Assembly: GCF_019175285.1 (NCBI RefSeq)
Contig: NC_056527.1
Coordinates: forward strand, 114,366,530 to 114,430,529
DNA length: 64,000 bases
Direction: 5' to 3'
Origin: Sceloporus undulatus
Taxonomy: Eukaryota; Chordata; Lepidosauria; Squamata; Phrynosomatidae
The translations under genes were made by a program, and so were the position numbers. Numbering within the stretch: position 1 is the first letter of the stretch; every line of letters begins with the position of its first letter. This document shows positions 22,561-35,075 of this stretch, piece by piece. Under the pieces are notes generated by a model that did no database searches, was not told the DNA's origin, and was given only the letters and a program-made list of their open reading frames with translations.

Positions 22561-23660
22561 TTAATATTTATAGCAGCTGTTGAATGCATGCACACTTTGG
22601 CCACTGGGTATGTTCACATATAACCTAACCCGCACTCGATCTCTACAGGTTGTAAGTGTGATCGCACTGGTGTAAATGCTAGGCTCACGTGTCTTTGTGG
22701 CATTTGTGAGATTTTTGTGCACCCAGTATATGTCTGTGATGTGTGTTCTCATGGAGAAGTTGTTGCGGGATGTGTGCTACTGGTCACACAGTTGTGTCTG
22801 GGTTGGCTGCTTGCTCTCATGGAGTTGTGTGTGAATGTGTGCCACTCCAGCAGTCAGTGGAACAGAAGGTATTTGGGTGCAGGGAGATTTTAATGTCTGC
22901 AATCTCTGTTTTTGTGTATTTGGATTCAGAGGAATATTGATGTCTGTGAGCACTGTTTTTGTGTATGCAAACACACATGCAGTGGGAAATTGTATTATAC
23001 CACTGTGTGTTCTGTTAGTGTCTCCATATTGCAGCAGTGTGTATTAGACAATACAAGTACAAGGTGTGTGTCTTTAGGAGAGGTGACTAGAGTGCCCCTA
23101 TAGCCTTCATGTGTTTTTGAGTTTGTGTGCATGCACAAGTCTATTGTGTATGTGTGTGTGTGTTGAGAAAGATACCCATCAGAGGGATGAAAAGAGAGCA
23201 TGATTGTATCCCAAATAATATGTGATACTGGCAGGCAAATAACAAAGGAAGCACTGTGTGTGTATATCATACATCAGCATCTCAACTGCATGTCACTCTG
23301 TGTGTGTGTGTAGGTGAGTGTGTATCCAGGGACTCAATTCTACAAGACAAGATTAATTCTAATAATGAGCTGTTGTGCAGCCAAACTGTCTCCTCACACT
23401 GAGCATCTCAGTTGGTTTTGTGTGAATGCTATGTGAAAACAGGTGGGTGTGTCTGTGGTCTTCTGTGAACCGAAGGGCTACCTGTCCTACTCTTATTAAT
23501 GTGTTGTTGTTTTTAAATGCTTTGGGGTCATGCTGGTGGGGAGTGAGTGCAAAAAGGAACCTGCTGTTTTTTCCCTATTGAATCTTTTATGTATTCACCA
23601 CCTGTTTAATTACCTAATACTGTGTGTGTGTATTGCCATGTGTGTTTACTGTGCTAGTGT
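22560..23660 (+). repeat. TG-rich degenerate repeat tract
   Basis: About 1.1 kb rich in TGTGTG and TTTTTGTGTAT units. One imperfect duplication of about 55 bp is seen at 22890-22970 (AATGTCTGCAATCTCTG versus GATGTCTGTGAGCACTG). Confidence 0.5.
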
Positions 23661-24025
23661 AGGGGGTTGTGGGTGAAAAGGGGAGATCTATTGTGTCCTT
23701 TTAGCAACCATGAGCAGGATTTTAGTACTGGAAGTGCTGTCCATCCTCTCACGCAAAGGATGTCACCCCCATTATTCTTCTTTCTTGAAGATGGTTTGCT
23801 GAAGATGGACATCTCCTAGCAAAGCTCCTGGGCCTTGTTGCAAGCTGCTATGAGGCAGAAATTCAACAAGGAAAGTAGTCTTGCTCCTCTGGGCTGGGAG
23901 TAGTTTCGCCTGTAGATTGTTTGTATGTTGTGGAAATGTTAAGGGAACAGGTTGTAGGGAGCAGGGAAGACACAGATATCTGTTTCCTCAGTCTTCCCTG
24001 TCCTCCTGTCTCTCCAAATAAGACA

Positions 24026-24260
24026 CATGCAAGCATGGTGTAATGGTTGGAGCACTGGACTATGACTGGAGATCAGGGTTTAGATCTCCACTGAGCCATG
24101 AAACCCACTAAATGACCTTGGGCAAGTCACACTCTCTCAGTCTCAGAGGATGCCAATGGCAAACCTCCTCTGAAGAAATATGCCAAGAAAATCCTGTGAT
24201 AGATTCACCTGTGATTGATCACCATAAATCAGAAATCTTGAAGGCACACAAACAACAATA
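24026..24260 (+). repeat. tRNA-derived SINE, full length
   Basis: Forward copy from ATGGTGTAATGGTTGGAGC to CTTGAAGGCACACAAACAAC. Confidence 0.8.
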
Positions 24261-24744
24261 GCAAAGCCCCAATGCAAGATGTCCATTCGAGATTACAAAA
24301 ATTGACCTCTTGCTTCACATCCAGGTCACTGAAAGCACTTGGTGGTCACTCAAGAAAGCAAGCCAAACTCACTCAGTCATCCAAGCAACCAGAATGTCAA
24401 ACTCTATAAGGGCAGACAAGGGGGCTAGAGATAAATTCTGGCCAGAGCAATCTAAACACCTAAGCAAACCAAAACCCATCTACCAGGATTTGCTCACCAT
24501 AATAATTTGTTCTGCAGAGCAAACAAGGACGGAGACAAGGCAATTTGAGGTGAGGGGAGGAGCTGCCCATCTGTCTTTGGACTGCGCTGTTTAGTGAGAA
24601 AAATTAATGTGTTAGAGACAGTGAGAAAGTCAGAGGAAGAGAAAATGTGTTAGAAACACCGAGAGAATCAGAGGAAAAGAAAATGTGTGTGAGAGGTGTA
24701 CATGGATTATGTGTTCTTCTGTTCGTCCATAGCCATGTGCGTGT

Positions 24745-25910
24745 GTGCCGACAGTAATGGTCTGCATGAGGATAAGCAAATTGAAGTTTAATCCAGAGGT
24801 GCTCCTGGTCAGTCACAATGCAGATCAGGGGAGAGGGATTCAATCTGTACTGGATGGGATTATGCTTCCTCTGAAAATGCAGATTCGTTGTACGTGTGTG
24901 TTCCTGGGTTTAGCCTTGGACCTGGATATTCAAGTTTTGGTAGTGGCTAGGAGTTCATTTGCACAATTAAAGTTAGTGTGCCTTCTATGTCCATTCCCAG
25001 GGATGTCAAACATGTTCACGGCAATCCATGCCTTTGTTACATCCAGTTTGGACTAGTGTGATGCACTCTATGTAGGGCTGCCATTGAACCATAGAATCCT
25101 AGAGTTGGAAGAGACCTCAAGGCCTCTGTCATGGAACAATACACAGTCAAAGCATTCCTGACATATGGCCTCTGTGTAAAAACCTCCAAAGAAGAAGACC
25201 CTACCACACTCCAAGGCAGTGTGTTCTACTGTTGAACATCTCTTACCATCACGAACGTCTTCCTAATGTTTAAGTGGAATCTCTTATGTAATCTGAATCC
25301 ATTGTTTCTTGTCCTAGTCTGCGGAGCAGCAGAAAACAAGCTTGCTCCAGCCTCAATATGCCATCCCTTCAAATATTTAAACTTGGCAATCACAGCAGCT
25401 CATAGCCTTCTTTCCCAAGGCTAAACTTAGCAAGCTCCCTAAACCACTCTTCCAGGCTTTTCACCATTTTGGTCTTACTTCTCTGAACGTGCTCCAGTTT
25501 TCCAAAATCCCATTTGAATTGTGGTGCCCAGAATGGGACACAGTATTCCAGGTGAGGTCTGACCAAAGCAGAATAGCAGCACTATTACTTTCTTTGATGT
25601 AGACACAATACTCAGTCCTAGGACTGAAGAACATTCAGATAGTTCCAGAGGTACAAAGAGCTACAACCAGATTGTTAACTGGTTATCAGAAACACATAGT
25701 TCTGTGATAACAACTGCTCCACTGGCTGCCACTCTTTTTCCAAGCACAATTTAAGATACTGGTTATGACCTATAGAGCCCTATATATAGCTTGGTTCCAA
25801 ACTATGTGAAGGATCCTATCTTCCTCTACAAGCCTACCAGAGCTTATAGAGATGTATTTGGCAGGAATACAAGAGAAAGCTTGCTATCACCTTCCTTGCT
25901 GTGCATTTGC
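24745..25910 (+). mobile_element. L2 LINE interrupted by a CR1
   Basis: L2-like segments at 24745-25080 and about 25600-25910 (with CTGCTCCACTGGCTGCCACT, the LHWLP region) flank a reverse CR1 3' piece at 25086-25590. The CR1 inserted later. Confidence 0.65.
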
Positions 25911-25929
25911 CAATAGGTCAAGAAACTAC

Positions 25930-26065
25930 TAGATGATCCAAGGCAAATTGCATGCTCTCAACCTCAGGGGAAGGCAATGGTAAACCTCCAAACAGATCTT
26001 GACAAGAAAACCCTATGATAGCTTTGCCTTAGGATCGCCATCCAACAACAACAAAAACAAAAACC
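25930..26065 (+). repeat. tRNA-derived SINE, 3' part
   Basis: Core and tail only (GGCAATGGTAAACCTCC to CCAACAACAACAA); the head is missing. Confidence 0.65.
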
Positions 26066-26442
26066 TTTCTATACCAACAGGCATTTGGGGAACATATTGT
26101 TTTATATGTAACCAGCATTCTGTTTTACATTGGGACTTGTCTAAACAATATAAATACTCCTCATTCTGTTTGAATAGAATGCGATCTTTCCACAGGAAAT
26201 TCAGAGGAATTTGAACTTTGGGGGGAATGAATAACTCCTGAAATTCTACAGAAAAAGGAATTGTAGTTTTTACTGGAGTATCTGCAAGGATGTACATTAT
26301 CAAACGTGTGGCTGGCCGTCCCCATGCATGGATTTGCATGGCTGCACATTTTCAACAGAGGGAGGCAAATAGATGCAAATTTGCGCAGAAATTGAAGAGA
26401 ATTGAGTGTCATTGTGCAAAAATCCACAACAATTTGCATTGT

Positions 26443-26640
26443 ACAGTCAGCCCTCCATATCCACAGATTCCTTGTCCATGGATTCAACCATCCACAGTTA
26501 TATTCCAAAAAGCAAACCTCGATTTTGTCATTTTATAGAGGGGACACTATTTCACTATATCATTGTATATAATGGGATTTATCCACAGGGGTCCTGGAAC
26601 CAAACCCCAACAGATACCAAGGACCCACTGTACATTTATG
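26443..26640. mobile_element. Tigger-like element upstream of REM2 exon
   Basis: TIRs ACAGTCAGCCCTCCATATCC and ACCAAGGACCCACTGTACA; ends about 125 bp before the REM2 exon at 26766. Confidence 0.7.
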
Positions 26641-26779
26641 TGTAGACTCGTATTGGCACTAGTATTCCAGATTGGATCTGGAAACCTTTGTTCACATGAA
26701 TGCCATTTTCATGCTGCGAACCCTCACCCGCTCGTCTCTTGTGTGCATCACTCTTATTCCTACAGATCCTTGGTCCACC

Positions 26780-29700
26780 ATGGCGTTGCCCCCAACCTTA
26801 CCAGGTGCCGGTCCACGGCGTGGCAGCATGCCCTTGCCCATTAAACACCAGTTAGTGAGAGCCTCGGCAGTGGATGAACTGGATTCTCCGCCAAGCTCCC
26901 CAGAGGTGGGCAGCAATGCAGGGCCCAGCCCGCCTGGAGGACGAGGCCCATACAAAGTCATGCTGCTTGGCGAGAGCGGCGTGGGGAAGACTACTTTGGC
27001 AGCCATCTTTGGAGGCCTGAAAGGTGGCGTTCATCATGAGGAGGAGCATACAGGTGAGCAAAAATGGGACTAAGGAGATGCGTGCAGGCCCCTTGGCAGC
27101 ATGCCATCCTCTTTTCTCAAGCAGACCTCTTACCTTTCTAAGAACTGTTCAGAAGGACTATAGTTGGCCCTCCACATCTGTGGTTCTGACACTTATGGAT
27201 TTGATTATTCACGGATTTGATCTCTATATTCTCTCTAGGAATCTCTAGATCCTCCAGCATGATTTTGAGGGAAATTGACAATAGAGTTCCACTGGAAGAC
27301 CTATAGATTCCTAGAGAAAACACTTCTCTGGGCATTTGTAGGTCCTCCAGTGCAATTCTATAGTCAACCTCTGGCTGATGTTGACCACAGAGTTGCACTG
27401 GAGGACCTAAATGTTCCTAGAGAGGTGTTCTTTCAGATTAAAAAAGAGTGATTTCTATTTGTGGGTTTTCCACTTTGCGGAGTTTCTGTGTACCTGACCC
27501 CAGTGAATGTGGAGGGTCCACTATAATGTCAACTTCTCCTGCTTTTCTTGTCACAGAATTAAATACAGTCAAAAAGAGTTTAATTTGCCTAATTTCTGCT
27601 GCTACTTGGAGAGTGTCCTGAGTGAAAGCAAAAGCAACTGCTGAAAATTTGCCTACTATGCATCATGGTATTTAGTGGACGGGAATTGTAGTAGCTCTCA
27701 GTTATTTTGTGATATATAATTTAAGAGGGGTTTTGTGGGAAACTTATTTTGTGAGACCAGAGTTTCAAAACGAAAAGAGGGAACTGGATCATGGTTGCCC
27801 CGCTTTCTTTATTCCAAAGGGAAAGGAATTAGAAATGGCTGGGAACCAGCTTTTCAAAAACAGTGCCTTGAAAACACCAAACACTTCTGTTCTGTTACAG
27901 TCTGGAAATTGGAGAGAGACATGACCTTAATCTTGGTAGACTGTGCACCACAAAAATAGTTTGATTTGCCTGGTTTCTGTTACCACTTAGACCTTTCCTT
28001 AGGCGGCTTGTGAAAAATAAAATACAGTTGAAATGTTCAGCCGGGAACAGTTTGTCAGCAAAGGCTGTGTTCAGGTAGGCTTCCAATGAACCTCCTCCTT
28101 AAATGAGGAAAAGTCCTTTGCTCTGAAAAATGTCTGCAAGAAATGGCATAAGTTCAATAATGTAATTGTTGTTCTCTCCTGACACAAATTTTCACTTTTG
28201 TCTCCCAGAGGATTCCTACGAACGAAGGTTCTGTGTAGACGAGGAAGAGGTCATCCTAATTTTATATGACATCTGGGACCAGGTAGATGCACTTCTCTTA
28301 TCATTCCTTTGGTAAATTACAGTGGTACAGATATTAAGGAATATTTTTATTGTATGCATTCTACACTTAGGAGGGTTGTAGGGTCATTTTTAGGTCCTTT
28401 TGTCTCAGAGAGATGGAGACAGCAAGATGTAGTGATTTGAGTGTTGGACTAGGATGCTGGGAGACCAGGGTGTGAATAGTATTTGAGACCAATTTTAGTA
28501 TATGTTTTTAGTATATTTTTTAGAATAGTACTTGAGACCAATTTTTTTAATCTGGTGGGAGGCTGCAGGGCTATAATCTTAGACCCAGTTATTTGAGTGT
28601 TAGCCTCATTCAGAGGTTCTGCCTCTGAGTAGAACCATCTAGGTTTGCACTCTTTCCATTGTTCAATGGACTAGATAAACTGGTTGCAATTGACTTTGAA
28701 GGCTCCCCACCAGTTGAATCTGGCAATTTACTTATGCTTTACTTAATTTAATAAAAGTAATTGCATCACCCAGATAAGTATCTCTCTGTTTTATACACAT
28801 CCAAAGGCAGGTCTACTCCACGATGCTGTCTGTTTTGTGACACATTCTCTTCAAATCATGTTTTGAAAAACTATTGATTTATATATATGTGGATGTATAT
28901 AGACTGAATCAGTTTAAACACGTAGCTAGACAATATAAAGCTTGGGAAGGCATCTCCAAGGGACCCATGTTCTGTTTCTGAGACTCTCAGGGGCCATTTG
29001 GACGGCCAAAACTGCCAAAAAAATTAAATAAAACAAAGGAAAAAATGGCTGAAAGTCCACTTCGGGTTTTGGAAAACTGCTATTTTAAAACGTTAAACAG
29101 TACAGGCGAGGGAGGCTATAACTTAAAAAGTAAATTGCCGTTCCTGCCCCACTTCATCTAAAAGTCTGGATATAAATATAATAAATAATATTGAATATAG
29201 TGTATAATCAAGTATAATATTTATAACCAATACAATATTGTGAACAAAGATGCTGAACTATACTTTGCATCGTTCAAACACTCTAATGGAACTGGTTCTA
29301 CTAGCCATGGTTAATAGGGCAATGCCATGTTCAGCTGAGTGATTGTTTTAGATTACTCCACTAAAATTTACCATAGATTAACTTTTCATTCAAAGTTGGC
29401 AATTGTATTTATATTCTTTTCAGTTGCACACAATACATAATTCCAATGTCTGGCGTTCCTTAGAAGAGACATCCTTTCCCTTTCCCAGCTCTTAAGAGAA
29501 ACTGTTATTCAGCTGAAGTATTGGTTGTGTTCTTGCTAAGGGAATATTTGCAAACCACCACAATGTTGGACCAGAACTCTGGAAGACCAGGGTTCAAAAC
29601 CCTGCTCAACCTCAAAATAATGCAATGGCAAACATCTTCTGAACAAATCTTCCCAAGTAAAACTAAGAGAGGGACACCATAAGTTGGAGTTGGCTTGAAA

Positions 29701-32700
29701 ACACATAACCACTGGCTTCATTGGGGGGGTGCATGGGGTGCAGGTGGCATCTGACCCTGTTCCTCAAACAGGGTCAGAAATGGCCTGTGGCGTTTGCCTG
29801 TGTCCCTTTAAAAGGTTGAAGAGATGGGGTGAGTGGGGTGAGGCTCAGTGGGAGGAGAAAGGAGAGCCCCCAAGATTCCTTAAACAATTTAATTTTAATT
29901 TTTTAAAAAAATTATTCCTTTAAATTTTCTTTTAAAACATGACATTTTACCAAATTTTTACTTTAAGCCGATGAAACTATGCATGTGTAAATCCATTTAG
30001 GTTGTGCATATAATATTGTAATTTGAAGGTATGATTTTAATTTTGCTAGTTGTTTATGTCACAAGCCCTGCCTTTACATCCAGTGATATATGGAAATTAT
30101 GATTTATGAGTAACATTAGTACAAAAACCTTACTAAAGTTTCTGCATAGTGTGGTATGAGAGGGGATCAATGGAAGGGATGACACCATGAGTTACCACAC
30201 CAGGTGATGCCAACCCTAGTGACGCCACTGTACATAACGACAATCCTTAACAATGACGACATGTGGGACTGAAGTATGGTTGTGAGCAGCCTTATGAAAA
30301 TCACACACACACACACACACACACACTCTCTCTCACCTCGACGGTCTTTGACCTTTTTCTGGTTCACAAATCTTTCTGCAGGGAGATCCTGGTGGATGGA
30401 TGCAGGAGTCCTGCTTGCAGACAGGAGATGCCTTCTTGGTGGTTTTCTCGGTGACGGATCGCCGTAGCTTCACACGGGTGCCACCTACACTTTTGCGCCT
30501 GCGAGCAGGGAGCCCCAGGACTGATCCTCCCATTATCCTGGTGGGGAACAAGAGCGACTTGGCTCGATCCCGGGAGGTCTCTCGTGAGGGTGAGTTGTCT
30601 ACTAAATACCATTAAATTACTACTGGAAGTGGATTAGCCCTGCCTAGACACCTCAGCAGGAGTACAGTGTCCAGAGCCAGGGAAGTTGTAGTAACACTCT
30701 ATTCAGCTTTGGTCAAACCTCAGCTGGAATTCTGTGTCCAGTTCTGGACATCACAATTCAAGAACAGTATTGGCAAGCTGGAACATGGGCAGTGGAGATG
30801 GTTAAAGGTCTGGAAACTAAGTTGTATGAGGAATGGCTTGGGGAAATGGGTATGCTTAGCTTGAAGAAACGAAGACTGAGAGGTGACATGACTTTTCGTT
30901 GTTATGTGCCTTCAGTTCATTTTCCAACTTACTGCAACCATAAGGTGAACCTATCACAGGGTTTTCAATGCAAGTTTTGTTTGGAGGGGTTTTGCCTTTG
31001 CCTTCCTGTGAGGCTGAGGGGCTGTGATGCCCAAGATCATCCAGTGGATTTCCATGGCCAAACAAGGTTTTGAACCCTCGTCTCTAGTGTCCTAGTCCAA
31101 TGCTCAACTCACTGTAACACACTGGCTCCCTGGTAACATGACAGCCATCTTTAAATATCAGAAATGATGTCGCATAGAAAAGAGAGGCAAGCTTGCTTTT
31201 TTTATTCTCCAGAGACTAGAACATGAACAAATGGATGCAAATGACAAGAAAAAGATTCCAGCCAGACATTAGGAAGAGCAGCCAGTATTGTCTATCAGCT
31301 ATCATCTGGCTTAGTTAAGCACAGTCAGCCCTCTGTATCCATGGATTCTTTATCTATGGATTCAATCACCCATTGCTTTAAAATATTCAAAACAAATCCA
31401 AAAACCAAACCTTGATTTTGTCCTTTTATATAAGAGACACCATTTTACTACCCCACTTTAATGAGACTTGAGCATCCACAGATTCTGCTATCATCCACAA
31501 GACAGATGCTCCTGGAATCAAAACCCAGCAGATATCAAGGGTCCACTGTACTTAATTTAGCATATCCAGGGGTAGTCATGTTGGCCATATAGCAAAGTAA
31601 AATAACATCCAAAATCCATAAAAGCAGTGATACTTTTATTGGACTAACCAAAATGCATAAAATACGTGTTGCAAGCTTTCATAGCTCCACTGGCTTTTTT
31701 ATCAAGCAAAGGTGTTAAAAATCATAAAGGAGAAAAATATATATGACAGTGTTAGTCATAGGCCTGCATTTTGTCAAGTTGTTGTTGTTCTAAGTTAGGA
31801 TGGTGTGGAGGGATATCTATGCAGACAGGCCACTTCTGGCCATGTGATTATTGGAAGACAACACATCTTAAAGTCCAGGAAATAAAATTTAAATTCCATT
31901 AGCAACACAAAAATAAACTTCCTTTGAGATGAAGGTTGCCTCTGTCCTTTGTGAGGCTATAAACCCCCTTGTTATGTAGAGACCACAATTTCTCAAGATG
32001 CCTCCATGCTTTTAAGCATACTTAACTATGTAGCCTCTCCCCTGAACCTGTGGGAACTGTACAGTATGTCCTTTGTATCTGCGGGGGATCCATTGCAGAC
32101 TCACCCGTGGATAAGAAAAAATGTGGGACCTCAAGTCCTGCTGTCGCCAATGGCAGTGTGACATGCACATGGTCATTGAAACAATAGGGCCTGCCATCTG
32201 CAGATGCTTAAATCCACAAATGTCAAGCCTGCGTATGGCAAGAGCACACTGCAATTGCTCCAATTGTCGGCAGGATGGATCTCCTTCTCCCCATGCAATT
32301 GATGCCTGGTAAAGTTGGTGGAAGGGGGAGTTATAATTGTGCCACCATCACAACTGAGTAGCAATTGTGAATACGAAAGGAACGCTTATGGATGGAGGAT
32401 ACTTAACTAAAAGCTCATAAAGAACACTGGCCATCTTCTTTACTGTAAGAGCTGTTTGACAGTGGAATAGACTTCTCTAGCAGTAAAGAGGGTAGGCTCT
32501 CCTTTTTTAAGAGGTTTTCAGAGGTTGGACAGGGGTCTCCCAGAGGAGGGCTGCAGGTGTGTATTCATGCATGGCAGGAGGTTGGACTAGATCAGTGATT
32601 CCCAAATTTTGGTCCTCTGGATGTTTTGGACTTTAGCTCCCAGAATTCCTGACTATTGACCAAGCTGGCTGCGGTTTCTGGGAGCTGAAGTCCAAAACAC

Positions 32701-33407
32701 CTGGAGGACCAAAGTTTTGGAACTACTGGACCAGATGGTCCTTCCGATCCCTTCCCACTCTATGGTTCTATGTGTGGATTCTGCAGCCATTTTAGAAGCT
32801 GTTGGGAGGAATGTTTCTTTGGGAGCACTGTTTAAGTGGCATGAGGAAGACTCTCTTTGGGTCCAAACAGACAGGTCAAAATAAAGCTGCTTCAGGTCTC
32901 TTTGGAGGTATGCTCTTTAAATGATGCATGTGTTCTAAGAAGTCGGAAGCTGTGCCAAAGCCACACTCCAAGCCTAAGGACTGGAGCGCAGCTTTGGTGC
33001 AACTTCTCGCCTCTTAAGATGTGTGTGTCATTTAAACAGCATACCTTCAAAGTAACCCAAAGCAGCTTTATTTTGGCCTGTCTGTTCAGGCCCTTGGTCT
33101 CTTAATTTTCTTTTTCTTGCTTCCATACCCAGAGGGCCGCAGCCTGGCTGTCATGATGAACTGCAAGCATATTGAAACATCGGCCGCATTACATCACAAC
33201 ACAGAGGAGCTCTTTGAAGGTGTTGTGCGCCAGATCCGGCTGCGCCACCATCGGCGCGAGGGTGAGGGCTTCCGCAAGGAAGGGGCCGTGGGCCGTCGCG
33301 AAAGCATCACCAAGAAAGCCAAACGCTTCCTCTCCAGCCTTGTGCCCCGTAATGGACGCTTCTTCAAGCAAAGGTCGAAATCCTGCAATGACCTTTCAGT
33401 GCTATGA
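26780..33407 (+). CDS. REM2: REM2, RGK-family GTPase (four coding exons visible)
   Basis: Coding parts: 26780-27053, 28209-28282, 30382-30589, 33133-33407; 831 nt, 276 aa. The proposed ATG has a strong CCACCATGG context; its exon begins at an acceptor at 26766, so at least one exon lies upstream. Residues 10-36 match the human segment with RRGSMP and AVDELD. The G domain shows the P-loop GESGVGKT (64-71), DIWDQ (112-116) in place of the usual DxxG, which is typical of RGK proteins, then NKSD (172-175) and TSA (201-203). The end KSCNDLSVL fits the RGK C-terminal motif, after a basic KKAKRF stretch that binds membranes and calmodulin in this family. RGK proteins inhibit high-voltage calcium channels and shape neuronal morphology. 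Human REM2 is about 340 aa; the extra N-terminal residues may come from an exon I could not find. Confidence 0.92.
27161..27525. mobile_element. DNA transposon, family C, complete copy
   Basis: TIRs TAGTTGGCCCTCCACATCTG and ATGTGGAGGGTCCACTATA bound about 365 bp. The inside holds repeated units GGTCCTCCAGTGCAATTCTA and ATTCCTAGAGA. Other copies are near 41150-41482 and 60238-60566. In REM2 intron 1. Confidence 0.7.
28410..28490 (+). repeat. tRNA-derived SINE head
   Basis: Only the head (GTAGTGATTTGAGTGTTGGACTAGG-like region to GGGAGACCAGGG) is present, in REM2 intron 2. Confidence 0.55.
29545..29712 (+). repeat. tRNA-derived SINE, diverged
   Basis: Diverged forward copy with a deletion in the middle; ends TTGGCTTGAAAACACATAACC. 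In REM2 intron 2. Confidence 0.55.
30301..30337 (+). repeat. (CA)n-(CT)n microsatellite next to REM2 exon 3
   Basis: About 12 CA units followed by CT units end roughly 45 bases before the acceptor of the REM2 exon that starts at 30382. Length variation here would sit close to the branch point region. Confidence 0.9.
30896..31130 (-). repeat. tRNA-derived SINE inserted in CR1
   Basis: Reverse, near full length, with an ACATGAC target duplication (about 30885 and 31137). Confidence 0.75.
31322..31555. mobile_element. Tigger-like element
   Basis: TIRs ACAGTCAGCCCTCTGTATCC and TATCAAGGGTCCACTGTAC. A related but shorter copy lies at about 32052-32400. Confidence 0.65.
32855..33097. mobile_element. 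Foldback MITE abutting the last REM2 exon
   Basis: Outer arms CCAAACAGACAGGTCAAAAT and TTTTGGCCTGTCTGTTCAGG pair, as do GGAGGTATGCTCTTTAAATG and CATTTAAACAGCATACCTTC. The right end is about 35 bases before the REM2 acceptor at 33133, leaving the polypyrimidine tract intact. Confidence 0.7.
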
Positions 33408-35075
33408 GCATCATCTTCTCCTTCCTCAAGACCCAGGCAGTCTCTGGAAGAACAGACCAATACTATCTCTGATCCTGACTGCACTGCGGACAGGATAGCG
33501 GCCATAACAACCCAAGATGGGGCTGTTCTTGAGCATAACAAGATTCCCGGGATCCTCCTGGGTTCAGTGGCAATGCATTATTTGACAAGCTTTACGCGCT
33601 TTTGCCCTCTTTACCATCTCCGGTGGCTAAAAGGACCCTTTAAAATAACCACCCAGTTTTATTTCAATGTTCCTCATGGGAAGTTAGAAATCACATGTTC
33701 TCTGGACTCAAGGTGCCTGTCTTTCCCTTTCATATTTTCCTTTTCCCTCCTGGCACTGTTGAGAGATTTTCTTTTATTGTCCATTGTACTTTTGAATGTC
33801 ACCTTTAAGAATGTCTTAAAGGCACCAGACCCAAACAAAATGCTTCTATCAAGAGACTCAGGATTTTCTTCTCAATTTGTGTTTCATTTTGTCTGTCACA
33901 CTCAGGTGCCCTCACTCCCTTTGTGGAGTGTCGTTTTTTCCCAAGGCACTAGAGGTGAAGTGAAGTGTTTGTCGACTGTTCTGGTTGTGAGCAAATGGTC
34001 TAGACTTTTGCCCACAGCTGTTAGTTGTTGTGCTCTTTTGCTATTATCTTAATTCGTTGTGTGTGTGTGTATGTGTGTGTTTTTAAGAGACACCATTTCC
34101 AATTCCATCACAACCACTTGAACAGGAAGGATGTAATATTTAATGGGCTTGCACTACAAGAATTTTTTATTTCCTCTGTTTGTGCATCATACTTTTTAGG
34201 AGGCAATGACCTGCAAATGGGTCTCTACACAACTGAACAATAGAGAAATGCATTGTGTTTGCCTAAATACTGTATTTGAACTTAGCTTTAACAAGCGTGT
34301 TGAACGCACCAGTTGGGGAAAACAATTGCATTTTACACTTTTGCATAACAGAATGAATTAACATTTTTCTTGCTTTGTGTACCTCCCTTTTAAGGTACCC
34401 GTTTCAACCAACTAATTACTGCCTTGGAAAGCTTATTTCATTTGCTTCTTTATGCTTTTTGTCAGTGCTGATCTTTTAACTCTTTTTAAAGGAAATTGCC
34501 ATTTTATATGCTAAATCCAGACACTTCTTCTTTGCTTTAAAGGCACAAACTTAGGTTGCTCTAGAAAAGGCTTCTTGTATTTGTGATTATTGTTATTATT
34601 TATAGTTATCACTAGATTTCCACATCTGGGGCATCATGTTTTAAAGAGTTCTTAAAGCCATGCAGCAGCAGCAGTAGTCTGTTAATTCAGATACAATCAC
34701 AATTAGCTGTGAATAGATTCTCCTTTAAAGGCATGGACCTGGAAGGGTCATGGAAGGGATGGAGAGGTATTCAGTGCCTGATGTCCTCAAATCTTTCTGC
34801 TTTAAAGGCTGCAGCCACCTGTGAACTTGAACCTTGAAGGATGAGCCAGCTTTGGCCCTGCCTCTTATTACAAGAAGTGCTTAACGGGGCAAGACTCTCA
34901 TTCCTTACAGAAGATTGCCTTCACATTTCAAAATGACAGGGATTTTGAAGATGTAGCTTACTGTATCTACTGCACCTCTCCACCCCCAGAAGAAAAGGGG
35001 AAAACCCAGTGAGGCTGAGTGACTAACAATGCTGTGTGCTTATTTTCAATTAAAGCCATTTTCTATTACACCGTG
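33408..35075 (+). other. REM2: REM2 3' UTR
   Basis: After the stop at 33405-33407 the DNA runs about 1.65 kb with no recognisable interspersed repeat, then reaches an ATTAAA at 35049. The stretch is T-rich and includes a short GT run near 34060 and a CAG run near 34665. The end is inferred from the poly(A) signal and a GT-rich region just after it. Confidence 0.6.
35049..35054 (+). terminator. REM2: Candidate REM2 poly(A) signal (ATTAAA)
   Basis: ATTAAA is followed about 35-60 bases later by TG-rich sequence, as expected for a cleavage site. No AATAAA was seen between the REM2 stop and this point. Confidence 0.5.

Larger units (their letters stand above)
30650..32775 (+). mobile_element. CR1 LINE 3' region broken by three or more insertions
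   Basis: CR1 pieces at 30650-30895, 31131-31310, 32430-32596 and 32736-32775 (ending CCACTCTATGGTTCTATG) read in order. They are split by a reverse SINE (30896-31130, flanked by ACATGAC on both sides), by a block with Tigger-like and TIR elements (31320-32400), and by a family A foldback (32597-32735). In REM2 intron 3. Confidence 0.7.

Noticed and set aside
23100-23320. CRISPR-like or tandem array
   Set aside because: Irregular TG-rich units without spacers; the host is a vertebrate.
26672-26779. Upstream Met at 26672 as REM2 start
   Set aside because: The frame crosses a good splice acceptor at 26764-26765 and the upstream residues look like intron.
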